DNA from: Planctomycetaceae bacterium
GTDB lineage: Bacteria; Planctomycetota; Phycisphaerae; Phycisphaerales; SM1A02
NCBI GenBank assembly: GCA_021297815.1
Contig: JAJTGK010000005.1
Location: forward strand, 1 to 42,323
DNA: 42,323 bases
Reading direction: 5' to 3'
Position numbers and translations under genes: made by a program. The notes under the pieces were generated by a model. It saw only the letters and a list, made by a program, of their open reading frames with translations, did no database searches and had not been told where the DNA came from. This document shows positions 23,845 to 33,554 of the stretch, one piece after another (the stretch's first letter is position 1; the number at the start of each line of letters is the position of its first letter).

Positions 23845-25665
23845 ATGAGATGTCATGCCGCGCCCTTGTCCCTCGTCTGCGTCGCCGCAGCCTTGGCTGC
23901 GGTGGCGCGTGGCGCTTTGGCGCAGGCCTTCAGCGAGCAGGCGGCCGCGCGCGGGCTCTCGTACTTCGTGACGCAGGGCGAGTTCGGCGGGCTCGGCCAG
24001 TTCGGCTGCGGCGTCGCGGTGGTCGACCTCGACGGCGACGGCGACGACGACATCGTGTGCACGGGCAATGCGAAGGACCGCCTCGGGTTCTTTCAAAACG
24101 ACGGCGCGGGCACTTTCACCGATGTCAGCGCGAGCGCGTACGGCGCGCTGCCGCAGAAGGCCTCGGGCATCGCCGCAGGCGACTACGACGCCGACGGCGA
24201 CCTCGACATCGCGGTGACGCGCTGGCTGAAGGCGACGCTGCTCCTCCGCAACAACGGCGACTTCACCTTCACCGATGTGGCGTCGGCGTCGGGCATCACG
24301 GGTGTCGGCGCGGGCGCGGGCTGCGCGTGGGCCGACTACGACGGCGACGGCTGGATCGACCTCGCCGTGGCGAACCGCGCGGGAACGAGCGCGAACCAGA
24401 CGCGCAACAAGCTGTGGCGCAACAACGGGAACGGCACCTTCACCGAGGCCGCGACCGCGCTCGGCATCGACAACGGCGGGTTTCCTGCGTTCATGGTGTC
24501 GTGGTGCGACCTCGACCTCGACGGCGACCAGGACCTGTATGTCGGCAACGACAAGGGTTCGTCGTCGCCGCGCTACAACCGCCTGTACCGCAACAACGGC
24601 AACGGCACCTTCTTCGAGGACATCGACTGCCGTGCGGGCGTGGCCTGCGACGCGATGGGCACCTCGTACGGCGACCTCGACGGCGATGGGCAGCCCGAGA
24701 TCTTCATTCCGAACATCCAGCTCGGCAACTTTCTGCTGCGCTCGGGCAACGGTGGAATCTCGTGGACCGATGCCGCCGCGGCCGCGGGCGTGCAGTCGTT
24801 CGGCACCTGCTGGGGCTCGGTGTTCCTCGACGGCGAGAACGACGGAGACCTCGACCTCTTCGTGGGCGCGATGATTCCGTCGCTCAACTTCTACTACCTG
24901 AACTCGGGCACATGGCCGCTGGCCGACGCGACCTTCGCGAGCGGGTTGAGCAATCCGAACGACACCTACTGCGTGGCGCAGGGCGATGTCGACGGCGACG
25001 GCGATCAGGACATCCTGGTGCAGGACCGCATGGCGCCCGTGCGGCTGTACATGAACAACGCGGTGGGGCAGCCGAATCGGCAGTGGATCAAGCTCGATGT
25101 GCAGGGCCGCGGCGCGAACACGCGCGGCATCGGCACGCGCCTGGTGGCGCAGTGGGCGGGCAAGACCGCGTGGCGCGAGGTGGCCGCGGGCACCGACTAC
25201 AAGAGCCAGAGTTCGTACAGGCAGCACATCGGCCTCGGCGCCGCGACCACGCTCGACACGCTGACGGTGACCTTCCCGAAGGCGGGCGCGCGGTCGGCGG
25301 CCACGCGTGTGCTGACGGGGCTGCCCGCGGGTTCGACCTGGCCGATCTGGCCGCCTGAAAGGCTTGGCGATTTCGACGGCGACGGCGTGCGCGACGCGGG
25401 CGACCGCGCGGCGCTGAAGGCGGCGATCGGGGCCGCATTCGTGCCTGCCCTTGCCGTGCTCGACATGGATGGAGACAGCGGCGTTGCGGCCGATGATCTG
25501 GCTGCGTTCGACGAGGCGCAGTGCGACCTCGACGGCGACGGCGCGGTGGGTGCGGCCGATCTTGCGGCGCTGCTCGACGCGTGGGGCACGGCTCGCGCCG
25601 ACTTCGACGACGACGGCACGACGGGGGCGTCGGATCTTGCGCTGCTCCTTGTCCGCTGGGGTTGA
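23845..25665 (+). CDS. Secreted VCBS/FG-GAP and UnbV (CRTAC1-type) protein with dockerin-like tag
   Basis: A 606-residue protein. A signal peptide (about 1-27, ending in ARGALAQA) is followed by seven FG-GAP/VCBS-type calcium loops (for example DLDGDGDDDIV, DYDGDGWIDLAV, DLDLDGDQDLYV, DVDGDGDQDILV) that would form a beta-propeller. Then comes an ASPIC/UnbV domain (about 415-500: WIKLDVQGRGANTRGIGTRL, YKSQSSYRQHIGLG) and dockerin-like loops at the end (DLDGDGAVGAADLAALLDAWG, DFDDDGTTGASDLALLLVRWG). It is probably an extracellular calcium-bound adhesion or recognition protein. ATG 23845 starts the signal peptide; the frame continues upstream without support. It lies 21 bases before the phosphatase/cytochrome gene. 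Confidence 0.85.
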   Translation: MRCHAAPLSLVCVAAALAAVARGALAQAFSEQAAARGLSYFVTQGEFGGLGQFGCGVAVVDLDGDGDDDIVCTGNAKDRLGFFQNDGAGTFTDVSASAYGALPQKASGIAAGDYDADGDLDIAVTRWLKATLLLRNNGDFTFTDVASASGITGVGAGAGCAWADYDGDGWIDLAVANRAGTSANQTRNKLWRNNGNGTFTEAATALGIDNGGFPAFMVSWCDLDLDGDQDLYVGNDKGSSSPRYNRLYRNNGNGTFFEDIDCRAGVACDAMGTSYGDLDGDGQPEIFIPNIQLGNFLLRSGNGGISWTDAAAAAGVQSFGTCWGSVFLDGENDGDLDLFVGAMIPSLNFYYLNSGTWPLADATFASGLSNPNDTYCVAQGDVDGDGDQDILVQDRMAPVRLYMNNAVGQPNRQWIKLDVQGRGANTRGIGTRLVAQWAGKTAWREVAAGTDYKSQSSYRQHIGLGAATTLDTLTVTFPKAGARSAATRVLTGLPAGSTWPIWPPERLGDFDGDGVRDAGDRAALKAAIGAAFVPALAVLDMDGDSGVAADDLAAFDEAQCDLDGDGAVGAADLAALLDAWGTARADFDDDGTTGASDLALLLVRWG

Positions 25666-25686
25666 GCGGGGTACCGTCCCGCCCCC

Positions 25687-26658
25687 ATGATCGTGATGCG
25701 AACCGCGACCGTCCTTGCCCTTGCCGCGTGCGCGTGTGCCGCGGTCTTCATGCTGGCCGCCGCGCGCGCGGCCGACGAGCCGAAGCCGCGCGAATTGCCT
25801 GGCCTGCACAATGTGATCCTGTTCCACGACGGCCTCTATTCAGGCAGCGCGCCCGAGGGCGATGCCGCGTTCGCGGCGCTCAGGGACCTCGGCGTGAAGA
25901 CCGTGATCTCGGTCGACGGCTCGGTGCCCGAGGTCGAGCGCGCGAAGCGCTTCGGCATGCGCTATGTGCACCTGCCGATCGGCTACGACGGCTTCGACGA
26001 CGCGCGCAGGTCGGAGCTCGTGCGCGCGGTGCGCGACCTGCCCAAGCCGATCTACCTGCACTGCCACCACGGCAAGCACCGCAGCGCGGGCGCGGCGTCG
26101 ACGATCGGCGTGTCGCTCGGCTGGTTCGACAACGCGCGCGGCAAGCGGTTGATGGAGATCGCGGGTACGGCCGAGGGCTACAAGGGCCTGTGGTCGTGCA
26201 CGGCGAAGGCGGCGCCACTGGCGGCGGCGGTCATCGACGCGGCGCGCGCGGACTTTCCCGAGGTCACCAAGCCCGATTCGCTGGTCGAGGCGATGGTGGC
26301 GGTGGATGTGGCGTTCGACAACCTGAAGCTTGCCGAGAAGCACAGCTGGAAGGCACCGAAGGACCACCCCGATCTTGCGCCGATCGCCGACGCGGGGCGC
26401 TTGGCCGACCTCTACCGCGACATGCAGGGCGATGCCCATGTCGAGGCGCTCGCCGAGGGCGATCGCGCCGATTTCCGCCGCTGGCTTGCGTCGGGTGCCG
26501 ACGCGGCGGCGCGGCTCGAGCGGCTGATCGAGGCCGCCGACGCGGCGCGCGCGCGCGGCGAGGCCGACCCGCTCGGGGCGTCGAAGGGCGAGATGAAGGC
26601 GCTGTTCGACGGGCTGGCGCGCGACTGCAAGGCGTGCCACACGCGGTTCCGCGACTGA
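25687..26658 (+). CDS. Fusion of tyrosine-phosphatase-like domain and cytochrome c'-like haem domain, exported
   Basis: A 323-residue protein. A signal peptide (to about 29) is followed by a dual-specificity/tyrosine-phosphatase-like domain (about 40-150) with the P-loop HCHHGKHRS: Cys126, five residues, Arg132. The upstream SVDGSVPEVERAKRFG and YVHLPIGYDG fit the fold, although the usual general-acid Asp is not certain. The C-terminal part (about 190-323) is a predicted four-helix bundle ending in CKACHTRFRD, with Cys314, Cys317 and His318 binding haem at the extreme C-terminus as in cytochrome c' (class II). I know each half as a family but not this fusion. A phosphatase or sulfur-handling role tied to redox state outside the cytoplasm is possible. 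A TACCGT box lies 9 bases before the start; co-transcription with the preceding gene is also possible. Confidence 0.82.
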   Translation: MIVMRTATVLALAACACAAVFMLAAARAADEPKPRELPGLHNVILFHDGLYSGSAPEGDAAFAALRDLGVKTVISVDGSVPEVERAKRFGMRYVHLPIGYDGFDDARRSELVRAVRDLPKPIYLHCHHGKHRSAGAASTIGVSLGWFDNARGKRLMEIAGTAEGYKGLWSCTAKAAPLAAAVIDAARADFPEVTKPDSLVEAMVAVDVAFDNLKLAEKHSWKAPKDHPDLAPIADAGRLADLYRDMQGDAHVEALAEGDRADFRRWLASGADAAARLERLIEAADAARARGEADPLGASKGEMKALFDGLARDCKACHTRFRD

Positions 26659-26876
26659 GCGGCGCGAGAATTCACGAGAACGCCTTCGGAAATCGGCGGA
26701 AGCGTGCGTCATGGGACGGCGGGCGGCCGTGTGGCCGTCGATTGTGCAGGTCGGGGGCGCCGCGTGCTTGCGCGGCGGAGCATTGGCGGCGACAAATGCG
26801 GCGCGCGCCGCGGGAAAGGACAGCGGTCACCATGCCTGCACAGGGCGACACGATCTTGGAGAGAGGCTCGAACTTG

Positions 26877-29800
26877 ATGGACGCACAGACGGCGCGCTTC
26901 ACCACCACCGAACTCGACGCCGCGTTGCCGCTGAGCGAGGCGCTGGCGCGCGTGGTGCTCTCGGGCGTGCCGCGCGATGGTTCGGTGCTCGACCTCGAGC
27001 GCACCATGGTGCTGGTGCCCGCGGGGCGGCTTGCGCGCGCGGTCGAACGCAGGCTGCTTGCGGCGGCGCGTGCGCAGGGTGTGCCCCTCATCGCGCCGTC
27101 GCTCGTCACGCCTGCGCTCTTCGTGAAGCGCTTCGTGCGGCCGACGCGGCCTGTGCTTGGCGACCTTGGCGCGCGTCTTTCGTGGCGCGAGGCGGTGTGG
27201 GAGTACGCATCGCGCGGCGCCGCCGAGCGCGCGCAGCTCGGGCAGATCTTCGGCCCCGTGCAGTCGCGCGCCGACATCGACGCGGGCCGTGCGGTGTCGG
27301 AAGCGTCGCTTGCGACGATCGCGCGCAGGCTCCAGGCGCTGGCGCGCGATGCGGCGGGCGCGATGCGTTCGTTTGGCGAGATCTCGCAGGCTGTCTCGCA
27401 GGGTTCGCTCGGCGCCGCGTCGGACGATGCGCAGGGGCGCCTGCGCGCGCGCTGGGAGTGCCTCGCAGCCATCGAGAAGATCCGCGGCTCGCTGCTTGAG
27501 AAGGCGAAGGTCTGCGATCGCGGCGAACTGCAGCGCGACGCGGTGCGCGCGGGTGGCGCCGCCGTGGTGCGCGGCGACCTCGAACGCCTCGTGGTGCTGT
27601 TCGCAGACCCAGAACCCGTGCAGCGCGAGCTGTTGCGCGCGCTGGAGCGGGAGGGGGTTTCGGTCGAGGTGTGCGTGCATGCGCGCCGCGATGTCGATGG
27701 CGAGGGCTTCCCGATCGCCGAGGCCTGGAGCGCGCGCCGCTTCAGCGAGGTTGAGGTGCCGTCGTCAGCGATCCTGGTCGCCGATGGGCCCGACGAGGTG
27801 GCCGACGCCGCGGTCGAGGTGGTGGCTTCGCTGCCCGAGCCGCGCACGACCGAGCAGGTGGCGCTCGTCGCGTGCGAAGACGAGATGCGCGCGGCGCTGG
27901 CACGCGCGCTGGCGGCGCGTGGCGTCGCAGTGGCGGCCGATGGACGGCGCCCGATGTCGACGACGCGTCTTGGCATGCTGGTCGAGCGGCTGGCCGCGCT
28001 CTTTGGGCGCGATGGCGGCGCGCCGAAGCCCGAGGCGTTGGCCGAGTTCGTGCGTCACCCCGACGCCGAGGCGCGCTTTGCATCGACGCGCAAGGATGGT
28101 TTGCGTGCGGTGCAGGAGTGCATGGTGGCGAGCTACCGCGCGACCACGCTTGCAGCCGACTGGAGCGACGCGGCGCCTGAAGCGGTGCACGAGGCGAGGG
28201 CCTACGACGCGCTGCGCGCGCGCGTGCTGCGGGTGGTCGAGCCGCTCGAGGCGCCGCGTGCGGCGCACTCATGGGCCGAGCCGCTGCGCACCGCGCTTGC
28301 GGCCATCGTGCGCAACGATCGCAGCGGCCCCGAGGGCGAGCGCGTCGAAACCGTGCGTCTGCTCGACCGCGTGCTGGGCGAGCTGTCCGAGGTTCCTGCG
28401 GAGTTCGCGCATGCGCTTGGGCCGAACGAGGCGCTGGCGCTCGTCGCGGGCGAACTCGCGAAGCTCGAGGTTTCGGGCGACCGCGTGCATGGCGTCGACC
28501 CGATCGGCTGGCTCGACGCGGGAGTGGCCGACGAGCCGAACCTCGTGTTCTGCGGCTTCAACGACGGGTTGATTCCCGAGGGCGCGGTGGTCGATCCGCT
28601 GCTGCCCGACGCGTGGCGCGCGGAGCTCGGCATGCCGTCGTCGCGGCGCCGCGCGGCGCGCGATGCGTGGATTCTCGACTCGATCCTGTCGCGGCGGCCG
28701 AACGCGCGCGGCGTGCGCTTCATCGTGTCGCGGCGCAGCGCCGAGGGCGACCCGATGAAGCCGTCTCGCTTCCTGCTGCAGGCGACGGGCGATGCGCTTG
28801 CGGAGCGCGTGAAGCTGTTGTTCGGCGAACTGCCGCCGCGCGCGCCCGAGGCCGATGCGGGCGATGCGCTTGGCGCGCTCGGCGCCGCGCCGCGCGGACA
28901 GGCGTTCATCAAGACGCCGCCGCCTGCGGTCGAACTGCCGCCGTTCACGGCGATCTCGGTGACGAAGTTCAAGGACTACCTGAAGTGCCCGTATCTCTTC
29001 CTGCTGCGCCACCATCCGAGCCTGTCGCTCGAGGTGCGCGACGAGGAGGTCGCCGAGCTCGACGCGGCGGGATTCGGCTCGCTGCTACATACGGTGCTCG
29101 AGGACTGGGGCCGCCGCGAGGCGGAGCGCCCCGATCCGACGGCCGATGAGGATGTGATTCGCGCGGAGCTCGACGCAATCCTCGACCTGGTGGCGCGCGA
29201 CAACTTCCCGCGCTCGAGGCGCGCCGCGGTGCGCGTGCAGATCGAGCTCGCGCGCCAGCGACTTTCGCGCTTCGCGACGATCCAGGCCAAGGAGGCGGCG
29301 GACGGCTGGCATGTGCGCTTCGTCGAGCTTGAGTTCGATGAGCGTTCGAGTGGTGATGCTGCGCGCAACGACGGCGTGGTCCGCCTCGGCGCGGTCAAGC
29401 TCGCCGCCGAACCGCTGGGCACGCTGCCCGCAGGCACATCGATCCTGCTGCGTGGGCGCATCGACCGTATCGACTTCAACAAGAAGCTCGGCCGCTGGCG
29501 CGCGCTCGACTACAAGTCGTCGTCGAAGGGCGCGTCGCCCGCGTCGGAGCACTTCTCGCCAAGGTCGAAGAGCTGGAAGGACCTGCAGCTGCCGCTGTAC
29601 CGCCATCTGCTCTCGCAGATCAGCGCGGAAGACCGCGCGGCGCATGGCATCGACGAGCCGATCCTGCTCGACGACACGGGCATCGGCTATGTCGTGCTCG
29701 GTTCAAGCGTGGCGGCCACGCGCTTCTCGTTCCTCAGCGAGACGAAGCAGCCGCTTGACCTCGACGACGCGGTGCGCGAGGCGAAGCGCATCGTGGCCGC

Positions 29801-29954
29801 GATCTGCGAGCGCAAGTTCGAGCCGACGACACGCTCGGCGGTGAAGGCTGGCGACCCGTATGCGCCGATCTGGGGCCTTGGCCTGCGCGGCATCGACGAC
29901 GACGAGTCGGCGGGTGGTGAAGACGGTGGCGAAGAGAGCGGGGGTGGGGAATGA
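26877..29954 (+). CDS. AddB-like PD-(D/E)XK nuclease with degenerate helicase region
   Basis: A 1025-residue cytoplasmic protein. The first about 700 residues look like an inactivated superfamily I helicase: there is no GxGKT Walker A, only VLVPAGRLARAV where it would be. SVTKFKDYLKCPYLFLLRHH opens the C-terminal nuclease domain, whose active site is RGRIDRID followed by ALDYKSS (Asp878, Lys880). QLPLYRHLL is the usual following helix. The four-Cys iron-sulfur set of classical AddB is not evident. ATG 26877 has GGAGAGAGG about 10 bases upstream; ATG 26832 is an alternative. The stop overlaps the next gene's start (ATGA). Together they should process DNA double-strand ends for recombination. 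Confidence 0.87.
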   Translation: MDAQTARFTTTELDAALPLSEALARVVLSGVPRDGSVLDLERTMVLVPAGRLARAVERRLLAAARAQGVPLIAPSLVTPALFVKRFVRPTRPVLGDLGARLSWREAVWEYASRGAAERAQLGQIFGPVQSRADIDAGRAVSEASLATIARRLQALARDAAGAMRSFGEISQAVSQGSLGAASDDAQGRLRARWECLAAIEKIRGSLLEKAKVCDRGELQRDAVRAGGAAVVRGDLERLVVLFADPEPVQRELLRALEREGVSVEVCVHARRDVDGEGFPIAEAWSARRFSEVEVPSSAILVADGPDEVADAAVEVVASLPEPRTTEQVALVACEDEMRAALARALAARGVAVAADGRRPMSTTRLGMLVERLAALFGRDGGAPKPEALAEFVRHPDAEARFASTRKDGLRAVQECMVASYRATTLAADWSDAAPEAVHEARAYDALRARVLRVVEPLEAPRAAHSWAEPLRTALAAIVRNDRSGPEGERVETVRLLDRVLGELSEVPAEFAHALGPNEALALVAGELAKLEVSGDRVHGVDPIGWLDAGVADEPNLVFCGFNDGLIPEGAVVDPLLPDAWRAELGMPSSRRRAARDAWILDSILSRRPNARGVRFIVSRRSAEGDPMKPSRFLLQATGDALAERVKLLFGELPPRAPEADAGDALGALGAAPRGQAFIKTPPPAVELPPFTAISVTKFKDYLKCPYLFLLRHHPSLSLEVRDEEVAELDAAGFGSLLHTVLEDWGRREAERPDPTADEDVIRAELDAILDLVARDNFPRSRRAAVRVQIELARQRLSRFATIQAKEAADGWHVRFVELEFDERSSGDAARNDGVVRLGAVKLAAEPLGTLPAGTSILLRGRIDRIDFNKKLGRWRALDYKSSSKGASPASEHFSPRSKSWKDLQLPLYRHLLSQISAEDRAAHGIDEPILLDDTGIGYVVLGSSVAATRFSFLSETKQPLDLDDAVREAKRIVAAICERKFEPTTRSAVKAGDPYAPIWGLGLRGIDDDESAGGEDGGEESGGGE

Positions 29955-32900
29955 CGCAGGGAGACGATGTGAACTCGCGGGCTGTGCCTGCGCCCTACAT
30001 GCGGTCGATCGCGATCGCGAACGCGGGCTCGGGCAAGACCTTCACGCTCGCGAACCGCGTCATCGCGTGGTCGGTGGCCGAACTGCGCGCGGGCCGCGCG
30101 CCCGAGCCTGAGCGGCTGCTGGCGGTGACCTTCACGCGCAAGGCGGCGGCCGAGATCCTGGCGCGCGTGCTGCTGCACGCGGCGCGCGGGGCGCTCGACG
30201 CGTCGGCGCGGCAGGAGTTTGGCGCGCTGCTTGGCGCGGGCGAGCCTGTGCCGACGGCCGAGGAGTACCGCAAGGTGCTCGAGGCGCTGTGCGCGTCGCT
30301 CCATCGCCTGTCGATCGGCACGATCGACGGCTACTTCCACCGCGTGGCGTCGGCGATGCCCGCCGAACTCGGCCTTCCGCCCGAATGGACGGTGGGCGAC
30401 CCCGCCGAACTCGCCGAATTGCGCGCGGAAGTGGCGGCCGATCTGCTTGGCCACGAGCGCGCGGCGGAGTTCATCGCGCAGCTCGAGCTCGGTGCGCCCA
30501 AGGCTTCGGCCATGGCGGCGCTGCTCGAGGTGCTCGGCACCGAGCGCGGCGGGCGCACCTCGACGCAGAGCCTGCTCGACATCTATCGCGCGACCGTGAT
30601 GGGCGCGCGCGACGGTCGTGAACGCGACGAGCGTGTCGAGCGCGCATGGCACTGGGCCGCGCCGCTCGCCGAGGAGTACCCGCGGCTGTCGCGCGATGCG
30701 TGGGCCACGCTTGCCGAGCGACTCGAACGCGCGGATCTGCCGAGGAAGGACGACGGGACGCCGCGCGTCGTCTGGGAGAACGCGCGCACCAAGATCGCGG
30801 GCCTGCTGCGGCAGGGCGACTGCCTGCAGCTTGCCAAGGAGACCCTCATCGCGAACATCTCGCGGGGCGCGACCTTCGACAGGGTCGATGCTCCCGACGA
30901 GGTGAAGGTGCTCGTCGGTGAGATCGTCGCTGCGATGCGCGCCGAGTTCCTGCATCTGATCGCGCAGCGCATGGAGGCTGCGGCCGAAGTGCTTCCTGCC
31001 GCCGATGCGTCGCTGCGCGAGGCGCAGGCGGCGGGCGGCATGTACGGGTTCGGCGACCTGACCTCGCGCATCGCGTCGGCGTCGGCCGATGGTGCGCCGC
31101 TTTCCGACCCTGCGGCGGTTTCCGCGGCGCTCGGAGTGTCGGTGCGCGACCTCGCGATCGACGAGGCGCAGGACACGAGCGTCGACCAGTACCGTTCGCT
31201 GCTGCCGCTCGTGCGCGCGGTGCTCGCGGGCGGTGGCGAAGGCCGCTTCCTGCTGGTGGGCGACACGAAGCAGTCGATCTACGGCTGGCGCGGCGGAACA
31301 CCTGGCCTGGTCGAGGCGATCCGCGACGAGTTCGAGCATGCGCTCGGAGCCGACGAGAGGCTTGCGGTGAGCTACCGCTCGTCGCCGCTCGTGCTTGGGT
31401 TCGTGAACACGGTGTTCGGCGATCTCGCGAAGACGCTCGTGCCGCTGGCGCGGCCCGACGATGCGGAGGAGCTGGTCGAGCTCGCGTCGTTCGTCGACAA
31501 GCGCGGCCTGCAGCCGAGCTTCACCGCGAATCCGCTCGCGCGCGCCGTGGCGCAATGGAAGTTCGAGCGCCACGAGGCGGCGAAGGACCTGCCGGGCCGC
31601 GTCTACGCGTACCTCGTCGGAACCGAGAAGCCTGAGAAGCCCGCCGCGAAGAGCCGCAAGAAGAAGGGTGCCGATGACGCGGCGGCCGCCGACGCTCCAG
31701 GCGACGCCGCAACCCCCGCGGCACCTGCGCGCGAACCTGTCGAATTGCCGCCCGAGGAGTGCGCGGCGAGCATCGCCGAGCGCATTTCGCGCGAGTTTCC
31801 CGCGCGCACGGTGGCGATCCTGACCCGCACGAACAAGGAGGTCGCCGATGTGGTGGCGAAGCTCCGCGCGCGCGGCATCGACGCAAGCGACGAGGGCCGC
31901 TCGACGCTGCTCGATTCGCCTGCCGCGGTCGGCATCGTGATGCTGCTGCGGCTTGTCGACGACCCAGGCGACCGTGTCGCGCACTTCATGGTGTCGCGCG
32001 GTGCGATGGCCGCGGTGTCGGGGCTCAGGCCGGTCGAGTCGCACGCGTCGACCGCCGAGGCGCTCGATGCGGCGGCGGCGCTCGCGCGCACGCTGCGTGC
32101 CGAAGCCGTCGACCGCGGCCTGCCCGCGCTTGTCGGACGGCTTTCGGCCGCGCTTCTCGAGCAGGGTGTGTCGGCGCGCGACGCGCTGCGCCTCGGGCGC
32201 CTGCGCGCGATCGCCGAGCAGTTTGCGCTGCGCACGCCCGCACGCATGCGCGAGTATCTGCGCGCCGTCGAGCAGGACACCGCCGACGCAAGCTCGACCT
32301 GCAAGGTGCGCGTGATGACCGTGCACAAGTCGAAGGGCCTCGAGTTCGACGAGGTCGTGCTGCTTGCGCTCGACCAGGGATGGGGCCAGAAGCTCCCGAA
32401 CTGGGGCGTGCTCGCGAACGGGCCGAAGCACCCGCCCGCGCTCGTCGCGCCGCTCTGGAACGAAGAAGTGCGCCAGCGCGTGCCCGAACTCGAGCTGTTC
32501 GCGCGCGAAGAACGCCGTCGCCGCATGCTCGACGAACTGTCGGCGTTCTATGTGGCGCTGACCCGCGCGAAACACGGCATTCACCTCTTGTTCGACATCG
32601 CGTCGGTCGCCTCGGGTCCGTCGAGCGCGGAGCTGCTGAAGAGGGCGTTGGCGGCCTGCTCCGCGGCCAACGGCGATGCGGCAGAGGGGGCCGACACGCG
32701 CTTCGGCGGCTTCACCTCGGCCATCGCCGCGGTGTCGGTGCCTTCCGACGAGCCGTTCTGGAAGGTCGAGCACGCGGACACGGCGGCTGTCAGGGCGCCA
32801 GGTCATCGCGCGGCCGCGCCACGCAGCACGCTTTCAGGAGACGCATTGCTGGCGCCCGGCCGCCGCGCGCAGGTTGCCGCGGCACCATCGTCTGCCGCAG

Positions 32901-33553
32901 GCGGCGGCGGCACCGAGCCGCAGGAAGGCGGCGATGGCGACGAGGCCGCGTCGGAGCCGACCGAACTGCCACTCTGGGCCCTGAGCCCCTTCGATGACGG
33001 CGACATCGCGCTGCGCGGCGTGCTCGTGCACGAGTGCTTCCGCGACATGCGCGCCATCGACGAGTTCGCCAGTGCCGCCGCGCGCACCGCGGCGGTGGCT
33101 GCGGCCACGGCCCGCGCCGAGGTCGACAAGTGCGAGCCCGTGGCTGCGGGCCTGGCAAGCGAAGTCGAGGAACTGCTCGCGCAGCTCGCGTCACCCGCGA
33201 GCGCCGTCGGCCGCACGCTGCGCCCTTCCGACCGCGAGACGGTGCGCGCCGAAGTGCCGTTCGTCTCGGAACGCGCCGACGGGTCGCTCATCCGCGGCCG
33301 CATCGACCGCCTCGTGCTGCGCGTCGAGCAGGGCCGCGTGGTGGGCGCCCACATCATCGACTTCAAGACAGGCGCGAAGAAGCACTCGCGCGCGCGCATG
33401 CAGGCGCTCGTCGAGCACTACGGCGAGCAACTCGCCGCCTACCAAGCGGCGGTGGCGGCGCTGTGGAGCCTCGATCCGAGCACCGTCACCGCCGCGCTTC
33501 TCTTCGTCGACCGCGACGAGGTGGTCGAACTCGGCGCGCTCGCCACCGCGTGA
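29951..33553 (+). CDS. AddA-like UvrD-family helicase-nuclease
   Basis: A 1200-residue protein with a full set of superfamily I helicase motifs: Walker A ANAGSGKT (23-30), VTFTRKAAAE, DEAQDTS (from Asp404), LLVGDTKQSIYGWRGG, VRVMTVHKSKGLEFDEVVL and YVALTRAKHGIHLL. At the C-terminus is a RecB-type nuclease site, RGRIDRL then IIDFKTG (Asp1137), with a QLAAYQAAV helix. A Lys/Ala/Pro-rich low-complexity linker lies at about 555-600 and a Gly/Ala-rich one near 970-1000. It begins inside the stop of the AddB-like gene (ATGA), so the two are translationally coupled and surely work as one complex in end resection. Two adjacent nuclease sites, one per subunit, match the AddAB plan rather than RecBCD. 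Confidence 0.92.
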   Translation: MTQGDDVNSRAVPAPYMRSIAIANAGSGKTFTLANRVIAWSVAELRAGRAPEPERLLAVTFTRKAAAEILARVLLHAARGALDASARQEFGALLGAGEPVPTAEEYRKVLEALCASLHRLSIGTIDGYFHRVASAMPAELGLPPEWTVGDPAELAELRAEVAADLLGHERAAEFIAQLELGAPKASAMAALLEVLGTERGGRTSTQSLLDIYRATVMGARDGRERDERVERAWHWAAPLAEEYPRLSRDAWATLAERLERADLPRKDDGTPRVVWENARTKIAGLLRQGDCLQLAKETLIANISRGATFDRVDAPDEVKVLVGEIVAAMRAEFLHLIAQRMEAAAEVLPAADASLREAQAAGGMYGFGDLTSRIASASADGAPLSDPAAVSAALGVSVRDLAIDEAQDTSVDQYRSLLPLVRAVLAGGGEGRFLLVGDTKQSIYGWRGGTPGLVEAIRDEFEHALGADERLAVSYRSSPLVLGFVNTVFGDLAKTLVPLARPDDAEELVELASFVDKRGLQPSFTANPLARAVAQWKFERHEAAKDLPGRVYAYLVGTEKPEKPAAKSRKKKGADDAAAADAPGDAATPAAPAREPVELPPEECAASIAERISREFPARTVAILTRTNKEVADVVAKLRARGIDASDEGRSTLLDSPAAVGIVMLLRLVDDPGDRVAHFMVSRGAMAAVSGLRPVESHASTAEALDAAAALARTLRAEAVDRGLPALVGRLSAALLEQGVSARDALRLGRLRAIAEQFALRTPARMREYLRAVEQDTADASSTCKVRVMTVHKSKGLEFDEVVLLALDQGWGQKLPNWGVLANGPKHPPALVAPLWNEEVRQRVPELELFAREERRRRMLDELSAFYVALTRAKHGIHLLFDIASVASGPSSAELLKRALAACSAANGDAAEGADTRFGGFTSAIAAVSVPSDEPFWKVEHADTAAVRAPGHRAAAPRSTLSGDALLAPGRRAQVAAAPSSAAGGGGTEPQEGGDGDEAASEPTELPLWALSPFDDGDIALRGVLVHECFRDMRAIDEFASAAARTAAVAAATARAEVDKCEPVAAGLASEVEELLAQLASPASAVGRTLRPSDRETVRAEVPFVSERADGSLIRGRIDRLVLRVEQGRVVGAHIIDFKTGAKKHSRARMQALVEHYGEQLAAYQAAVAALWSLDPSTVTAALLFVDRDEVVELGALATA

Positions 33554-33554
33554 C

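Noticed and set aside
25521-26876. Upstream extension of the AddB-like gene by about 450 codons
   Set aside because: It overlaps the phosphatase/cytochrome gene in another frame and has no family similarity. A good ribosome site precedes 26877.
29687-32806. Minus-strand open frame of about 1040 codons across the helicase genes
   Set aside because: The opposite strand encodes clear helicase and nuclease motifs; this frame shows only composition-driven sequence.
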